This document shows, one piece after another, positions 6,416 to 13,864 of a stretch of 24,630 bases of DNA (position 1 is the stretch's first letter; every line of letters begins with the position of its first letter). The notes beneath the pieces are model-generated. The model saw only the letters and a program-made list of their open reading frames with translations. It did no database searches and was not told the DNA's origin. A program made the position numbers and the translations under genes. This DNA comes from Frankiales bacterium (GTDB lineage Bacteria > Actinomycetota > Actinomycetes > Mycobacteriales > SCTD01), in the NCBI GenBank assembly GCA_025966295.1, contig JAOPVD010000054.1, forward strand, positions 1 to 24,630, read 5' to 3'.

Positions 6416-8734
6416 CTACTTGCCGACCGTCACGCCGTCGAACCCGACGAGGACGCCCTTGGAGGCCGCGACCCGCTTACCGGTGGCGGTGAGCTTGAGC
6501 GTCTTCGTGGCCGTGCCGAGCCCGCTCAGCGTCACGAGCTTGACACCGCAGCCGCTGTAGGAGCGGTAGGTGCTGACGCGCTTGGTCACCTTGCCCACCG
6601 CGACGTCCAGCTGACCGCCCTTGGGTGACAGGCAGCCCAGCACCGTCACCGAGCTGCCGGTGAACGTCATCGTGACCGTGCGGCCGGCGGTGCCCGCCTG
6701 GCGGAAGGTGCCACCCACGGCATTGCTGGCCGACAGCTTCGTCCAGCCGGCGCTGTAGGTGAGGGCGGCGCTCCCGTCGTCCACCACCGAGGACACCGCG
6801 AAGGTCGGGCCAGTCGGCTGCGCGGTGTTGCCGGCAGCGTCCTTGACCGCCGCGCCGACGACCACCGCGTAGGTGGCGCCGGGCGTCCAGGTCCTCGTCG
6901 GCGTGAGAACCGCCGTCTTGGTGCCCGTGACCTTGACCGTCGCGGCCGTGGCCGGCGACACCCTCAGCGAGCTCGTGCTGATCCCGGTGACGTCCTCGTC
7001 GAAGGTCACCGTGACCGGCTGCGTGGCACTGATGGACTTGGGCGCGACCGCCACCGCCTTGGGGCCGACGCTGTCACGGGCGAACGTCCCCGAGTACGAC
7101 CACGGCAGCCGGTGCGCCGAGCTGTTGAGGGCCTGGACGCGCCAGATGAAGCTGCCCTGACCGAGCTCGCTGCTGGGGTAGAACGTGGTGCCGTCGACGA
7201 CCTGGTCCTCGACGACCACGTCGTACGTCGGGTGCGCGGACGAGGCGATCTGCACGCGGTAGGCGTAGGCGTCGCTGGTGGCGGACAGGCCGCTCGCGGT
7301 CGCGAGCCGGCTGGCGTAGCTGGACCAGGTGAAGGACGTTCGTCCGGTGACGCTCGGGCCGGTGCCGACGACCAGGCGCGGGCTGGCCTTGCGGAACGAC
7401 GGCGGCGTGCTCGTCACCGAGCCGCACTCGTTCGTGTCGCAGGCCTGGACGACGTAGTAGTAGGACTGCGAGGCGCTGCTGTCGCGCCAGGCCTCGGTCG
7501 GCGTCCAGGTGGTGCTGTAGAGCTCAGCCATCGCAAGCATGTTGCTCATCTGCTCGTCGGTGCCGAGGTAGACGCGGTACGAGAGCGCACCGGGCACAGG
7601 CTGCCAGGACAGCGTCGGGAAGTCGGTGCACTTGGCGTGCTCCGCGGTGCCCGGGCTCGTGTCGAGGGTGCACAGGCCGTCCGGCTCCGCCGCGAGCGAG
7701 TTGTACTGCACCAGCGCTGTCGGGTCGTAGGTCCCGGCCTGAGGGGCGAGGTCCTTGGTCGAGAACGACGTGACAGCGCTCCAGCTGCCCAGCTCCACCG
7801 GGTGCGTCGGCGTGCAGTTCGTGTCCGGCTGCCCCGGGCAGCCCGACACGATGGCGGTGTCGTCGGGGTTGAAGGACGGCGGCCGCGAGCTCACGCCACC
7901 ATTCTTGATGGGCGTGGTGGCGACGTCCTGGGCCTCGTCAGCGAAGCGGTCGAGGCCACGGACCCGCCAGTACAGCGGGGTGGCGGAGCCACTGGCCTCA
8001 AGGATCCAGTTGCAGGCGCCCGCGTTGTCCTTCTCCGCCGACTCCTGGTTGGTGTACGGCGTGACCCGGGTCCGGGAGGTGAAGCACACGTCGGTGTGGT
8101 CACCGGGCGCCTGGGTCTGCGTGGACGGGGCCGGGGCGGTGTCGGGCGCAGCGGTCGCGGCGCTCGGCTCCGGGAAGTACGACTTGTTGCTCACCTGGAT
8201 CTCATACGACGACGCGCCGGGGATCGGCCCCCAGCTGAACTCCGAATAGGCGTCCACCAGGGCCCCGGACGACGGGGCCACCGGCGTGGGGGCGGCCCGC
8301 CAACCACGCGTGAAGGTCGCGTCCGCCTGGGGCAGGCCCTCCTCGGAGCTCCAGTGGCCCGACGTGCTGCCCTTGAGCGCCGCGACCCGCCAGACGTAGG
8401 TCGCGTGCGGCAGCCACGTGGGCAGCGCCATCGCCGTGTTCGTGGTGGCGAGCGACAGGACTGGCTCGTCGGACCAGGTGTCGTCCACGCCGACCTCGAC
8501 CTTGTAGCTGCTGGCGCCGGCGACGGCGTTCCACGACAGCACGGGCTCCTTGCGGGCCGGCTTGGGGAAGCCCTGGTCGTCCGGCGTGAGGTTCGTGGGC
8601 GCCGCGAGCGGCGCCGCGACGGGCTCGGTGGCCGCCGACGCGCTGCCGGTACCGGCAGCCGCCACCAGGCCGACCACGAGGGCGAAGGCGGCAGCACCCG
8701 CGGTGCAGGTCTGGGCGCGTGAGCGGTTCTTCAC
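6416..8734 (-). CDS. Secreted multidomain protein: FN3-like repeats, Big_5-like domain, C-terminal jelly-roll-like module
   Basis: The 772-residue product has a signal peptide with probable cleavage after ASA at residue 34. It is not a lipoprotein and has no sorting signal. Four fibronectin-like units are marked by recurring SW-x-x-x-x-GA-x-SY strands at about 67, 167, 376 and 469, with matching WRV-type strands at 115, 257 and 530. Residues about 557-648 look like a Big_5 (SbsA-type) Ig domain (VTVTFDEDV ... PGATYAVVV ... VKDAAGNT). Residues about 656-772 resemble the galactose-binding-like module at the end of many actinobacterial exoproteins. The loops at 207-370 are Cys-rich. It starts with GTG at 8734 after AGGAG. 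A pilus-type promoter precedes it. It has no catalytic motif; an adhesin or matrix role is inferred. Confidence 0.8.
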   Translation of the reverse strand: MKNRSRAQTCTAGAAAFALVVGLVAAAGTGSASAATEPVAAPLAAPTNLTPDDQGFPKPARKEPVLSWNAVAGASSYKVEVGVDDTWSDEPVLSLATTNTAMALPTWLPHATYVWRVAALKGSTSGHWSSEEGLPQADATFTRGWRAAPTPVAPSSGALVDAYSEFSWGPIPGASSYEIQVSNKSYFPEPSAATAAPDTAPAPSTQTQAPGDHTDVCFTSRTRVTPYTNQESAEKDNAGACNWILEASGSATPLYWRVRGLDRFADEAQDVATTPIKNGGVSSRPPSFNPDDTAIVSGCPGQPDTNCTPTHPVELGSWSAVTSFSTKDLAPQAGTYDPTALVQYNSLAAEPDGLCTLDTSPGTAEHAKCTDFPTLSWQPVPGALSYRVYLGTDEQMSNMLAMAELYSTTWTPTEAWRDSSASQSYYYVVQACDTNECGSVTSTPPSFRKASPRLVVGTGPSVTGRTSFTWSSYASRLATASGLSATSDAYAYRVQIASSAHPTYDVVVEDQVVDGTTFYPSSELGQGSFIWRVQALNSSAHRLPWSYSGTFARDSVGPKAVAVAPKSISATQPVTVTFDEDVTGISTSSLRVSPATAATVKVTGTKTAVLTPTRTWTPGATYAVVVGAAVKDAAGNTAQPTGPTFAVSSVVDDGSAALTYSAGWTKLSASNAVGGTFRQAGTAGRTVTMTFTGSSVTVLGCLSPKGGQLDVAVGKVTKRVSTYRSYSGCGVKLVTLSGLGTATKTLKLTATGKRVAASKGVLVGFDGVTVGK

Positions 8735-8808
8735 GTTGCTCCTAGAGGTCCCCGCGCGAGGGTGCGCGGACTGAGGAGCCGCAGGCGCCGCCCCTCGCTT
8801 CCCACCTT

Positions 8809-8838
8809 GTGTCGGCAGGGAACCCTGGGGTTCTTGAG
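8809..8838 (-). promoter_or_regulatory. Pilus-type promoter motif (16-nt spacer) for the secreted FN3/Ig protein
   Basis: On the minus strand, CTCAAG (8838-8833) is followed after 16 nt by GCCGACAC (8816-8809), about 75 nt before the start codon. The octamer is the copy closest to the FliA/WhiG -10 (GCCGATAA). The spacer holds the inverted repeat GAACCC-TG-GGGTTC (8820-8833), possibly an operator. Confidence 0.55.
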
Positions 8839-8860
8839 AAACCCGTCGGAGTCTGTGGCG

Positions 8861-9352
8861 TCAGGCCACCTCCGCGACCACCTGATCGGGTGACTTTCCG
8901 TCGGTGTCGACCTCCACCACGGCCACCTCGCGGTACAGCGGCAGCCGCTCCTCCATGAGCTTGTGCAACGAGGCGCGCGGGTTCAGGGCCAGGACCGGCC
9001 GGTCTCGGCTCAGCCCGACCCGCTTGGCGGCGGCGGCGAGGCCGACGTTGAGGAACAGCACGTGCTGGCCTTGGAGCAGCGCGCGCGTCTGGGGCGCCAG
9101 GACCGCTCCCCCACCCAGGCTGAGCACGCCGTCGTGCTCGGCCAGGGCCGTCGCCACCGCCTGGCGCTCCAGCGCCCGGAAATGCTCCTCGCCGTCGTCG
9201 AAGAAGATCTCCGCGATCGTCTTGCCCTGCGCCGCCTCGATGTCGGCGTCGGTGTCCCGGAACGCGACGCCCAGCCGCTCGGCGAGCAGCCGGCCGACCG
9301 TGCTCTTGCCCGCGCCCGGCGGGCCGACGAGCACCACCTTGGGCGCGGTCAC
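8861..9352 (-). CDS. aroK: Shikimate kinase
   Basis: Shikimate kinase phosphorylates the 3-hydroxyl of shikimate with ATP. The 163-residue product has the Walker A loop GPPGAGKST at residues 10-18. The shikimate-binding DTDADIE follows at about 33-39, then GGGAVL, and the lid region with SRDRPVL. The length is typical. The GTG start at 9352 overlaps the aroC stop as GTGA, so it is translationally coupled to aroC. The next gene downstream is the secreted FN3/Ig protein rather than aroB, which breaks the usual aroC-aroK-aroB run. Confidence 0.96.
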   Translation of the reverse strand: MTAPKVVLVGPPGAGKSTVGRLLAERLGVAFRDTDADIEAAQGKTIAEIFFDDGEEHFRALERQAVATALAEHDGVLSLGGGAVLAPQTRALLQGQHVLFLNVGLAAAAKRVGLSRDRPVLALNPRASLHKLMEERLPLYREVAVVEVDTDGKSPDQVVAEVA

Positions 9353-10524
9353 CGGATCGTGAGGCTCTTGAGGTAGCTCTCGCAGTTGCGGCGGGTCTCC
9401 TCCACGGAGTCGCCGCCGAACTTCTCGAGGCAGGCGTTCGCCAGGACCAGCGCGACCATCGCCTCGGCGACGACACCGGCCGCCGGCACGGCACAGACGT
9501 CGCTGCGCTGGTGGTGGGCCACCGTCTGCTCCCCCGTGGCCGTGTCGATCGTCTTGAGGGCTCGCGGGATGGTGCTGATGGGCTTCATGGCGGCGCGCAC
9601 GCGCAGGACCTCACCACTGGTCATGCCGCCCTCGGTGCCGCCCAGCCGGTTGCTCGTGCGCGTCAGGCCCGCCTCGGTGCGCACGATCTCGTCCATGACC
9701 TGGCTCCCGCGCTTGCGCGCGACGTCGAAGCCGTCGCCGACCTCGACGCCCTTGATGGCCTGGATGCCCATCAGGGCGGCGGCGAGCTGTGCGTCGATGC
9801 GGCGGTCCCAGTGGACGTGGCTGCCCAGACCCGGAGGCAGGCCGTACACCAGCACCTCCACGACACCGCCGAGGGTGTCGCCCTCCTTGTGGGCGTCGTC
9901 GACCTCGGCGATGAGCTTGGCCTCGTCGTCCTTGTTGAACACCCTCACCGGGCTCGCGTCGATCGTCGTGAGGTCCGCGGGAGTGGGCAGGGAGCCCTCC
10001 GCCTGGGCCCCGCCGATGCTGACGACATGGCTGAGCACCTCGACGCCGTAGGCCTGCCTGAGGAAGCTGCGGGCCACCGTCCCGAGCGCCACCCGGGCCG
10101 CGGTCTCGCGGGCGCTGGCGCGCTCCAGGACCGGGCGGGCGTCGTCGAAGCCGTACTTCTGCATGCCCACCAGGTCGGCGTGGCCGGGCCGCGGCCGGGT
10201 GAGCGGGGCGTTGCGGGCGCGTCCCTCGATCAGCTCGGGGTCGACGGGGTCGGGAGCCATCACGGTCTCCCACTTGGGCCACTCGGTGTTGCCGATGGTC
10301 AGCGCCACCGGGCCGCCCTGCGTCACGCCGTGCCGGACACCGCCCTGGAAGCTGACCTCGTCCTTCTCGAACGCCATCCGGGCGCCCCGGCCGTAGCCGA
10401 GCCTGCGTCGGGCCAGGTCGTTCGCGAGGTCGTCGGAGGTCACGGAAACGCCGGCAGGGAGCCCCTCGAGCACTGCCACAAGGGCAGGGCCGTGGGACTC
10501 CCCAGCGGTGAGCCAACGCAGCAT
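9349..10524 (-). CDS. aroC: Chorismate synthase
   Basis: Chorismate synthase removes phosphate from EPSP to give chorismate, the last shikimate step, using reduced FMN. The 391-residue product opens with LRWLTAGESHGP (signature 1). It contains RPGHADLVGMQKYGFDDARPVLERASARETAARVALG in the middle region, summarised here as the R-P-G-H-A-D and R-A-S-A-R-E-T-A cores. It later shows SNRLGGTEGGMTSGE. The ATG at 10524 lies 30 bases after the PilP-like gene, so it is probably co-transcribed with the pilM-N-O-P set. GGGAG at 10532-10536 is its ribosome site. That site and the start codon fall in one inverted repeat (10521-10542). Confidence 0.97.
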   Translation of the reverse strand: MLRWLTAGESHGPALVAVLEGLPAGVSVTSDDLANDLARRRLGYGRGARMAFEKDEVSFQGGVRHGVTQGGPVALTIGNTEWPKWETVMAPDPVDPELIEGRARNAPLTRPRPGHADLVGMQKYGFDDARPVLERASARETAARVALGTVARSFLRQAYGVEVLSHVVSIGGAQAEGSLPTPADLTTIDASPVRVFNKDDEAKLIAEVDDAHKEGDTLGGVVEVLVYGLPPGLGSHVHWDRRIDAQLAAALMGIQAIKGVEVGDGFDVARKRGSQVMDEIVRTEAGLTRTSNRLGGTEGGMTSGEVLRVRAAMKPISTIPRALKTIDTATGEQTVAHHQRSDVCAVPAAGVVAEAMVALVLANACLEKFGGDSVEETRRNCESYLKSLTIR

Positions 10525-10542
10525 GGGATCAGTCTCCCATGC
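10521..10542 (-). promoter_or_regulatory. Hairpin covering the aroC ribosome binding site and start codon
   Basis: GCATGGGA (10521-10528) and TCCCATGC (10535-10542) are perfect complements with a 6-nt loop. In the mRNA the first arm runs into the Shine-Dalgarno (GGGAGA) and the second arm holds the aroC AUG. The first arm also contains a minimal reading frame ATG-GGA-GAC-TGA (10540-10529). A role in limiting aroC translation after the pilus genes is inferred. Confidence 0.5.
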
Positions 10543-10554
10543 GGCTCCGGCGGA

Positions 10555-11199
10555 CTAGCGGACGTACACGGTCTGACCGGCCGCGGCGTCGAAGGGCTGG
10601 CCGTCGCCGACCTGCACGACGGCGGTCCACACGCCCTTGGCGCCCTGCTGCAGCGACAGCAGCTTGAGCTCCTGGGTCTTGCCGAAGACCGCGCCGACGG
10701 TGGCCGTCTGCGTCTTGCCGCCCACCGAGAAGACCCCGGTGAGGGTCTTGTCCGAGCCGTACACGCGAGTCAGCTTCAGGGGGTACGTCGCGCTGACCGG
10801 CGCGCCCCCCGTGCTCGGCGCCGCGGTCGACCCGGGCGCCGCGGTCGACCCGGGCGCCGGGGTGGTCCCGGTGCCGGTGGTCGCGGCCTGGGCGACGTAC
10901 AGGGCGATGAAAGGGTCGCGGCCGAGCTGCGCCGTGGACACCGCCGGGATGGTCTTCGCCTTCGCCTTCGCCGGGGCGGGCGTGGCCGTGGTGGCCTTGT
11001 TCGCCTTGACCTTGGCGGCGGGGAAGACCACGGCGGTGTCCGCGGACGAGTCGCCGCCGCTCAGCAGGAAGTAGCCGCCGGCGGCCAGCACGGCCGCAGC
11101 CGCGGCGCCGCCGACGATGGCGAGCAGCCGGCGGTTGCTGCCGGTCTGCTCCTCGCCCCGGACGTCCTCGGGCGCCTCGAAGAAGGTGTTCTCGCTCAT
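10555..11199 (-). CDS. PilP/GspC-like inner-membrane pilus assembly protein
   Basis: The 214-residue product has an acidic cytoplasmic N-terminus, one membrane helix at about residues 24-46 and a Lys/Ala/Pro linker. GRDPF follows at 93-97, then a Gly/Ser/Thr/Pro linker, and a beta-rich C-terminal domain (about 136-214: KLTRVYGSDKTLTGVFSVGG, VGDGQPF). The RDPF motif followed by a small beta domain is the hallmark of PilP and GspC HR-domain proteins, and the gene sits just where pilP does, after pilM-pilN-pilO. PilP normally links PilN/PilO to the outer-membrane secretin, which this cell should lack. I start it at the ATG at 11199 with GGGGAG just upstream; the longer frame is a shadow of pilO. 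Confidence 0.7.
   Translation of the reverse strand: MSENTFFEAPEDVRGEEQTGSNRRLLAIVGGAAAAAVLAAGGYFLLSGGDSSADTAVVFPAAKVKANKATTATPAPAKAKAKTIPAVSTAQLGRDPFIALYVAQAATTGTGTTPAPGSTAAPGSTAAPSTGGAPVSATYPLKLTRVYGSDKTLTGVFSVGGKTQTATVGAVFGKTQELKLLSLQQGAKGVWTAVVQVGDGQPFDAAAGQTVYVR
10818..10853 (-). repeat. 18-bp tandem repeat in the PilP-like linker
   Basis: Two exact 18-bp units starting GCGCCGCGGTCGACCCGG (plus strand) and a partial third encode an APGSTA-type repeat. It is in frame, so copy-number change would lengthen or shorten the periplasm-side linker without breaking the protein. Confidence 0.85.
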
Positions 11200-11207
11200 C
11201 GTCTCCC

Positions 11208-11933
11208 CTAGCGGGCCGTCGTCGGGGCCGTGGCGGCCGTGGTGGGGGCGGCGTCCTGCATGAACACCTGACCGCTGATGGTGCCGATCAGGTTCCGGCC
11301 CGTTTCGGTGGCACTCGGACCGGTCGCCGTCGCCGCCTTCACCAGGACCGGGTTGTCCCCCGGCTCGAGGCTGAAGCCGGTGACCTTCAGCGCCCGGGTC
11401 AGGCTCTCCACCCGGTCGAAGAAGCGCTCCACCTGGAAGTAGCCACCGCTGACGGTGATGGTCAGGTTGATGACCTGCATCGCCGGGACAGCGGCCGCCG
11501 CCGCGGCGGCCGCGGCGGCACCGGCGGTGCTGGTGCTGCCGGTGGCGGCCGGGACCGTGGGTGCCTGGGCACCCGAGGCCGTGGCGCCGGTGTAGGCAGC
11601 CGGCGCGGCAGGAGCCATCGAGACCAGCTCCACGGAGGCGTCCTTGGCAGCGCCCGACAGCGCCCGGATGAGGGCCGGCAGCGCCGGGTTGTCCGGGATC
11701 TTCGCCGCGACGGCGGCGAGCCGGGCCCGCTGACGGGGCTCGTCCTTGGCCAGCGCCTTCAGCATCGCGAGCTGCGTACGGAGCGCGCCGTTGGCGGACT
11801 GCTTGGCGACCGTCTCGTCCCGGATCGACGTCGCCTCGGTGCGCTTCGGCGAGATCAACAGGAACCAGCCTGCCGCCATCACGGCGAGCACGCCCACCAC
11901 GGTCAGTGCGACCCACTGCTTCATCTTGTCCAT
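11208..11933 (-). CDS. pilO: Type IV pilus inner-membrane alignment protein PilO
   Basis: PilO pairs with PilN to build the alignment complex around the pilus machine. The 241-residue product has a short cytoplasmic end and a membrane helix at about residues 6-27. A coiled-coil region follows (about 35-75), then an Ala-rich linker, and a C-terminal ferredoxin-like domain (VINLTITVSGGYFQVERFFDRVESLTRALKV region, about 153-184). The layout is classic PilO. The linker includes a run of about nine alanines coded by GC-only DNA (near 11490-11520), which may be slippage-prone. Start ATG at 11933, two bases after the pilN stop. The low-complexity tail (TTAATAPTTAR) is unusual. Confidence 0.88.
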   Translation of the reverse strand: MDKMKQWVALTVVGVLAVMAAGWFLLISPKRTEATSIRDETVAKQSANGALRTQLAMLKALAKDEPRQRARLAAVAAKIPDNPALPALIRALSGAAKDASVELVSMAPAAPAAYTGATASGAQAPTVPAATGSTSTAGAAAAAAAAAAVPAMQVINLTITVSGGYFQVERFFDRVESLTRALKVTGFSLEPGDNPVLVKAATATGPSATETGRNLIGTISGQVFMQDAAPTTAATAPTTAR

Positions 11934-11935
11934 GG

Positions 11936-12655
11936 TCAGCCTCCGACCGGCTTGGTGTAACGACCGGAGTGCGCGGCGCTGGTGACCGTTGCGGTCGACG
12001 TGAAGGTGACGATCTTCCGCGTCTGCATGAGACCCTCCGCGGCGGAGGAGAAGTACGGGTTGGCGTACGTCTTGAGGCCGGCGAGCGACTCCAGCCAGAG
12101 CGCCACGTCGTCGTGGGAGAAGGCGATGGTGGTGGCCGTGACCGTGCCGATCGGCCTCACCGTGCCCGCGGCCGACGTCGCGTTGGCAGCCGCCGCCGAG
12201 GTCGGTGCGGCCGCCCCCGTCGCCGCGGTCGCGGCCGGGGGCGTCGTGGTGTACGCGAGGCTCTTGATCCAGACGTTGCTGGGCACGCTGAGGCTCAGGT
12301 CGTTGAGGAGCTGCGAGAAGCGCACCTCGTCACTCATCGCCGTCTGCAGCATCATCTGCGCCGCGTTGGCCCGGGCGTAGACCGCCGTCACGTTGCTGTA
12401 CTTCGCGGTCTGCGCCTGCAGGCTCACGCTCTGCGCGGTCTGGGTGTCCAGCTCGGACTGGGCACTGCTGACGCTGTGCGCCGCCGAGGTGTAGACCAGG
12501 CCGACCACGCCGATCGCGGCCAGCACGGCACAGCCGAGGCCCAGCTGCAGCCGGCGGAAGGCGCGCTTCTCCGCGATCTCCGGCGGGAGCAGGTTGACCC
12601 GGGGCAGCGTGAGGCTGCCGGACGTCAGCCGGACCTCCGAGGTCACGATGGTCAC
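11936..12655 (-). CDS. pilN: Type IV pilus assembly protein PilN
   Basis: PilN anchors the cytoplasmic PilM ring to the PilO dimer across the membrane. The 239-residue product carries the PilM-binding peptide RVNLLPPEI at residues 19-27, then a membrane helix at about 38-56. A coiled-coil (about 60-105) and a C-terminal beta-alpha domain containing PSNVWIKSLAY and FSHDDVALWLESLAGL follow. The GTG start at 12655 overlaps the pilM stop as GTGA. An Ala/Thr-rich insertion (about 140-170) lies inside the C-terminal domain. The family call is firm because of the NLLP motif and the order pilM-N-O. Confidence 0.92.
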   Translation of the reverse strand: MTIVTSEVRLTSGSLTLPRVNLLPPEIAEKRAFRRLQLGLGCAVLAAIGVVGLVYTSAAHSVSSAQSELDTQTAQSVSLQAQTAKYSNVTAVYARANAAQMMLQTAMSDEVRFSQLLNDLSLSVPSNVWIKSLAYTTTPPAATAATGAAAPTSAAAANATSAAGTVRPIGTVTATTIAFSHDDVALWLESLAGLKTYANPYFSSAAEGLMQTRKIVTFTSTATVTSAAHSGRYTKPVGG

Positions 12656-13716
12656 GAGGACACCCCCATGGCGAGACCCACCGGCACCGTGACCATCGGC
12701 TCGACGTACGCGAGCTGGTCAGGCGTCAGGCCGGTCTTGCCGAGCTTGAGCGCGGACATGGGACGAGCCGCCTGCACGGGCAGGCGGGTGGCAGCGGACA
12801 ACCGCTCGGCGAGACCGCCGAGCCGGGAGCCGCCGCCGGACAGCACGACCCGGCCGATGCGCGGGGCACCGGGCTGGGCCATGAAGTAGTCCAGCGAACC
12901 GCGGACCTCCTCCACGAACGCGCTGGCCGTCGCCTCGATGGCGCGACTGGCCGGGTTCGGGTCGGCGGCGCCCACAACGAGCGCCATGCCGCTGTCCTGC
13001 TTGACCGACTCGGCCTGGTCGAGCGGCACACCGAGCCGCTCGGCCACCGCTTCGGTGATGTCGGCGCCACCCATCAACAGGATGCGGACGAAGCGCGGCA
13101 CGCCACCCTGGTGGACCACGATGTTGGTGATGCTCGCGCCGACGTCGACCAGCGCCTCGGCCTGCAGCGAGTCCAGGCCGGTGTGGTCCATCGAGACCAG
13201 CGAGCGGAGCACCGCGAACGAGGTCAGGTCGACCACCTCGGGGCTCAGGCCGGCCTTCTCGACCGCCGCGAGCGCGCTGCCGACCATGTCGCGGGCGGCG
13301 GCGACGAGCAGCACGCGGATCATCCGGGCGCCGTTCTCGCCGGTGAACTCCTCCAGCGGGTGGAAGTCCAGGATGGCCTGCTCGACCGGCATCGGGATGA
13401 AGTCCTGCACCTGGAAGGCGAGGGCCTTCTTCAGCTCGTTGGTCGGCATCCAGGGCAGGTCGACCTGGCGGACGACCACCTTCTGGTTGGCGACACCGAC
13501 GACGACCTTCTTGGTGCTGAACTTGGCCTGCGCCCAGAGCTGCCGGACGGCCGCGGCGACGACGTCGACGTCGACCACCTCGCCGTCGCGCACGGCCCCT
13601 GCCGGCAACGCCACCTGACCGAAGCGCTCGAGCGTCGCAGCACCCTTGCCGAGCGTGAGCTCAGCTGCGCGGACGCCCGATGTCCCGACGTCGAGACCCA
13701 CGACTCTGCCTGCCAC
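12652..13716 (-). CDS. pilM: Type IV pilus actin-like ATPase PilM
   Basis: PilM is a cytoplasmic actin-fold protein that binds the PilN N-terminus and probably touches the PilB/PilT motors. The 354-residue product shows the phosphate-1 loop (GLDVGTSGVRAAEL, about 7-20), the phosphate-2 loop (LVDVGASITNIVV) and the adenosine loop (VVLSGGGSRLGGL). The SHS2-type insert with DFIPMPVEQAILDF is also present. It is first in the pilM-N-O-P unit. The GTG at 13716 follows GGAGGGG. A pilus-type promoter lies at 13789-13817, and a near-perfect 20-bp palindrome falls in the leader (13758-13777). Confidence 0.95.
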   Translation of the reverse strand: MAGRVVGLDVGTSGVRAAELTLGKGAATLERFGQVALPAGAVRDGEVVDVDVVAAAVRQLWAQAKFSTKKVVVGVANQKVVVRQVDLPWMPTNELKKALAFQVQDFIPMPVEQAILDFHPLEEFTGENGARMIRVLLVAAARDMVGSALAAVEKAGLSPEVVDLTSFAVLRSLVSMDHTGLDSLQAEALVDVGASITNIVVHQGGVPRFVRILLMGGADITEAVAERLGVPLDQAESVKQDSGMALVVGAADPNPASRAIEATASAFVEEVRGSLDYFMAQPGAPRIGRVVLSGGGSRLGGLAERLSAATRLPVQAARPMSALKLGKTGLTPDQLAYVEPMVTVPVGLAMGVSS

Positions 13717-13757
13717 TGCGTCTTCCCCTCCTGCAGCGGCCTTGGGGGCCGCGAGGT

Positions 13758-13777
13758 CCGGTCGAGTACTCGACTGG
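13758..13777. promoter_or_regulatory. 20-bp palindrome in the pilM leader
   Basis: CCGGTCGAGTACTCGACTGG is symmetric at 18 of 20 positions with a perfect 14-bp core (13761-13774). It begins 12 nt after the -10-like octamer of the pilM promoter, about 40 nt before the start codon. It could be a dimeric regulator's operator or a leader hairpin. I saw no second copy in the window. Confidence 0.5.
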
Positions 13778-13788
13778 TGTCAGGAGAG

Positions 13789-13817
13789 GCTTCGGACGTT
13801 GGACCACCCGGCTTGAG
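13789..13817 (-). promoter_or_regulatory. Pilus-type promoter motif for pilM-N-O-P
   Basis: On the minus strand, CTCAAG (13817-13812), 15 nt, then TCCGAAGC (13796-13789). Spacing and halves match the pilA, pilT and pilB copies. It would give a leader of about 65 nt. Confidence 0.62.
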
Positions 13818-13823
13818 TCATCA

Positions 13824-13864
13824 GGGTGAGTGGGCTCCGCCAGACGGCGCAGCGACGCTCACCC
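13824..13864 (-). terminator. Possible hairpin terminator at the end of pilD
   Basis: GGGTGAG (13824-13830) pairs with CTCACCC (13858-13864), and GCC/GGC can close an inner stem. The arm overlaps the pilD stop at 13859. There is no T-run, so the call is weak, but it would separate the minor-pilin operon from pilM. Confidence 0.35.

Noticed and set aside
7112..8722. A 536-codon plus-strand open frame opposite the secreted FN3/Ig gene.
   Set aside because: Composition is typical of antisense frames in high-GC DNA, with no recognisable domain, and the opposite strand encodes a signal peptide and beta repeats.
8853..8867. GTGGC/GCCAC hairpin at the aroK stop as a terminator.
   Set aside because: Only five pairs, partly inside the coding end, and no T-run; too weak to list.
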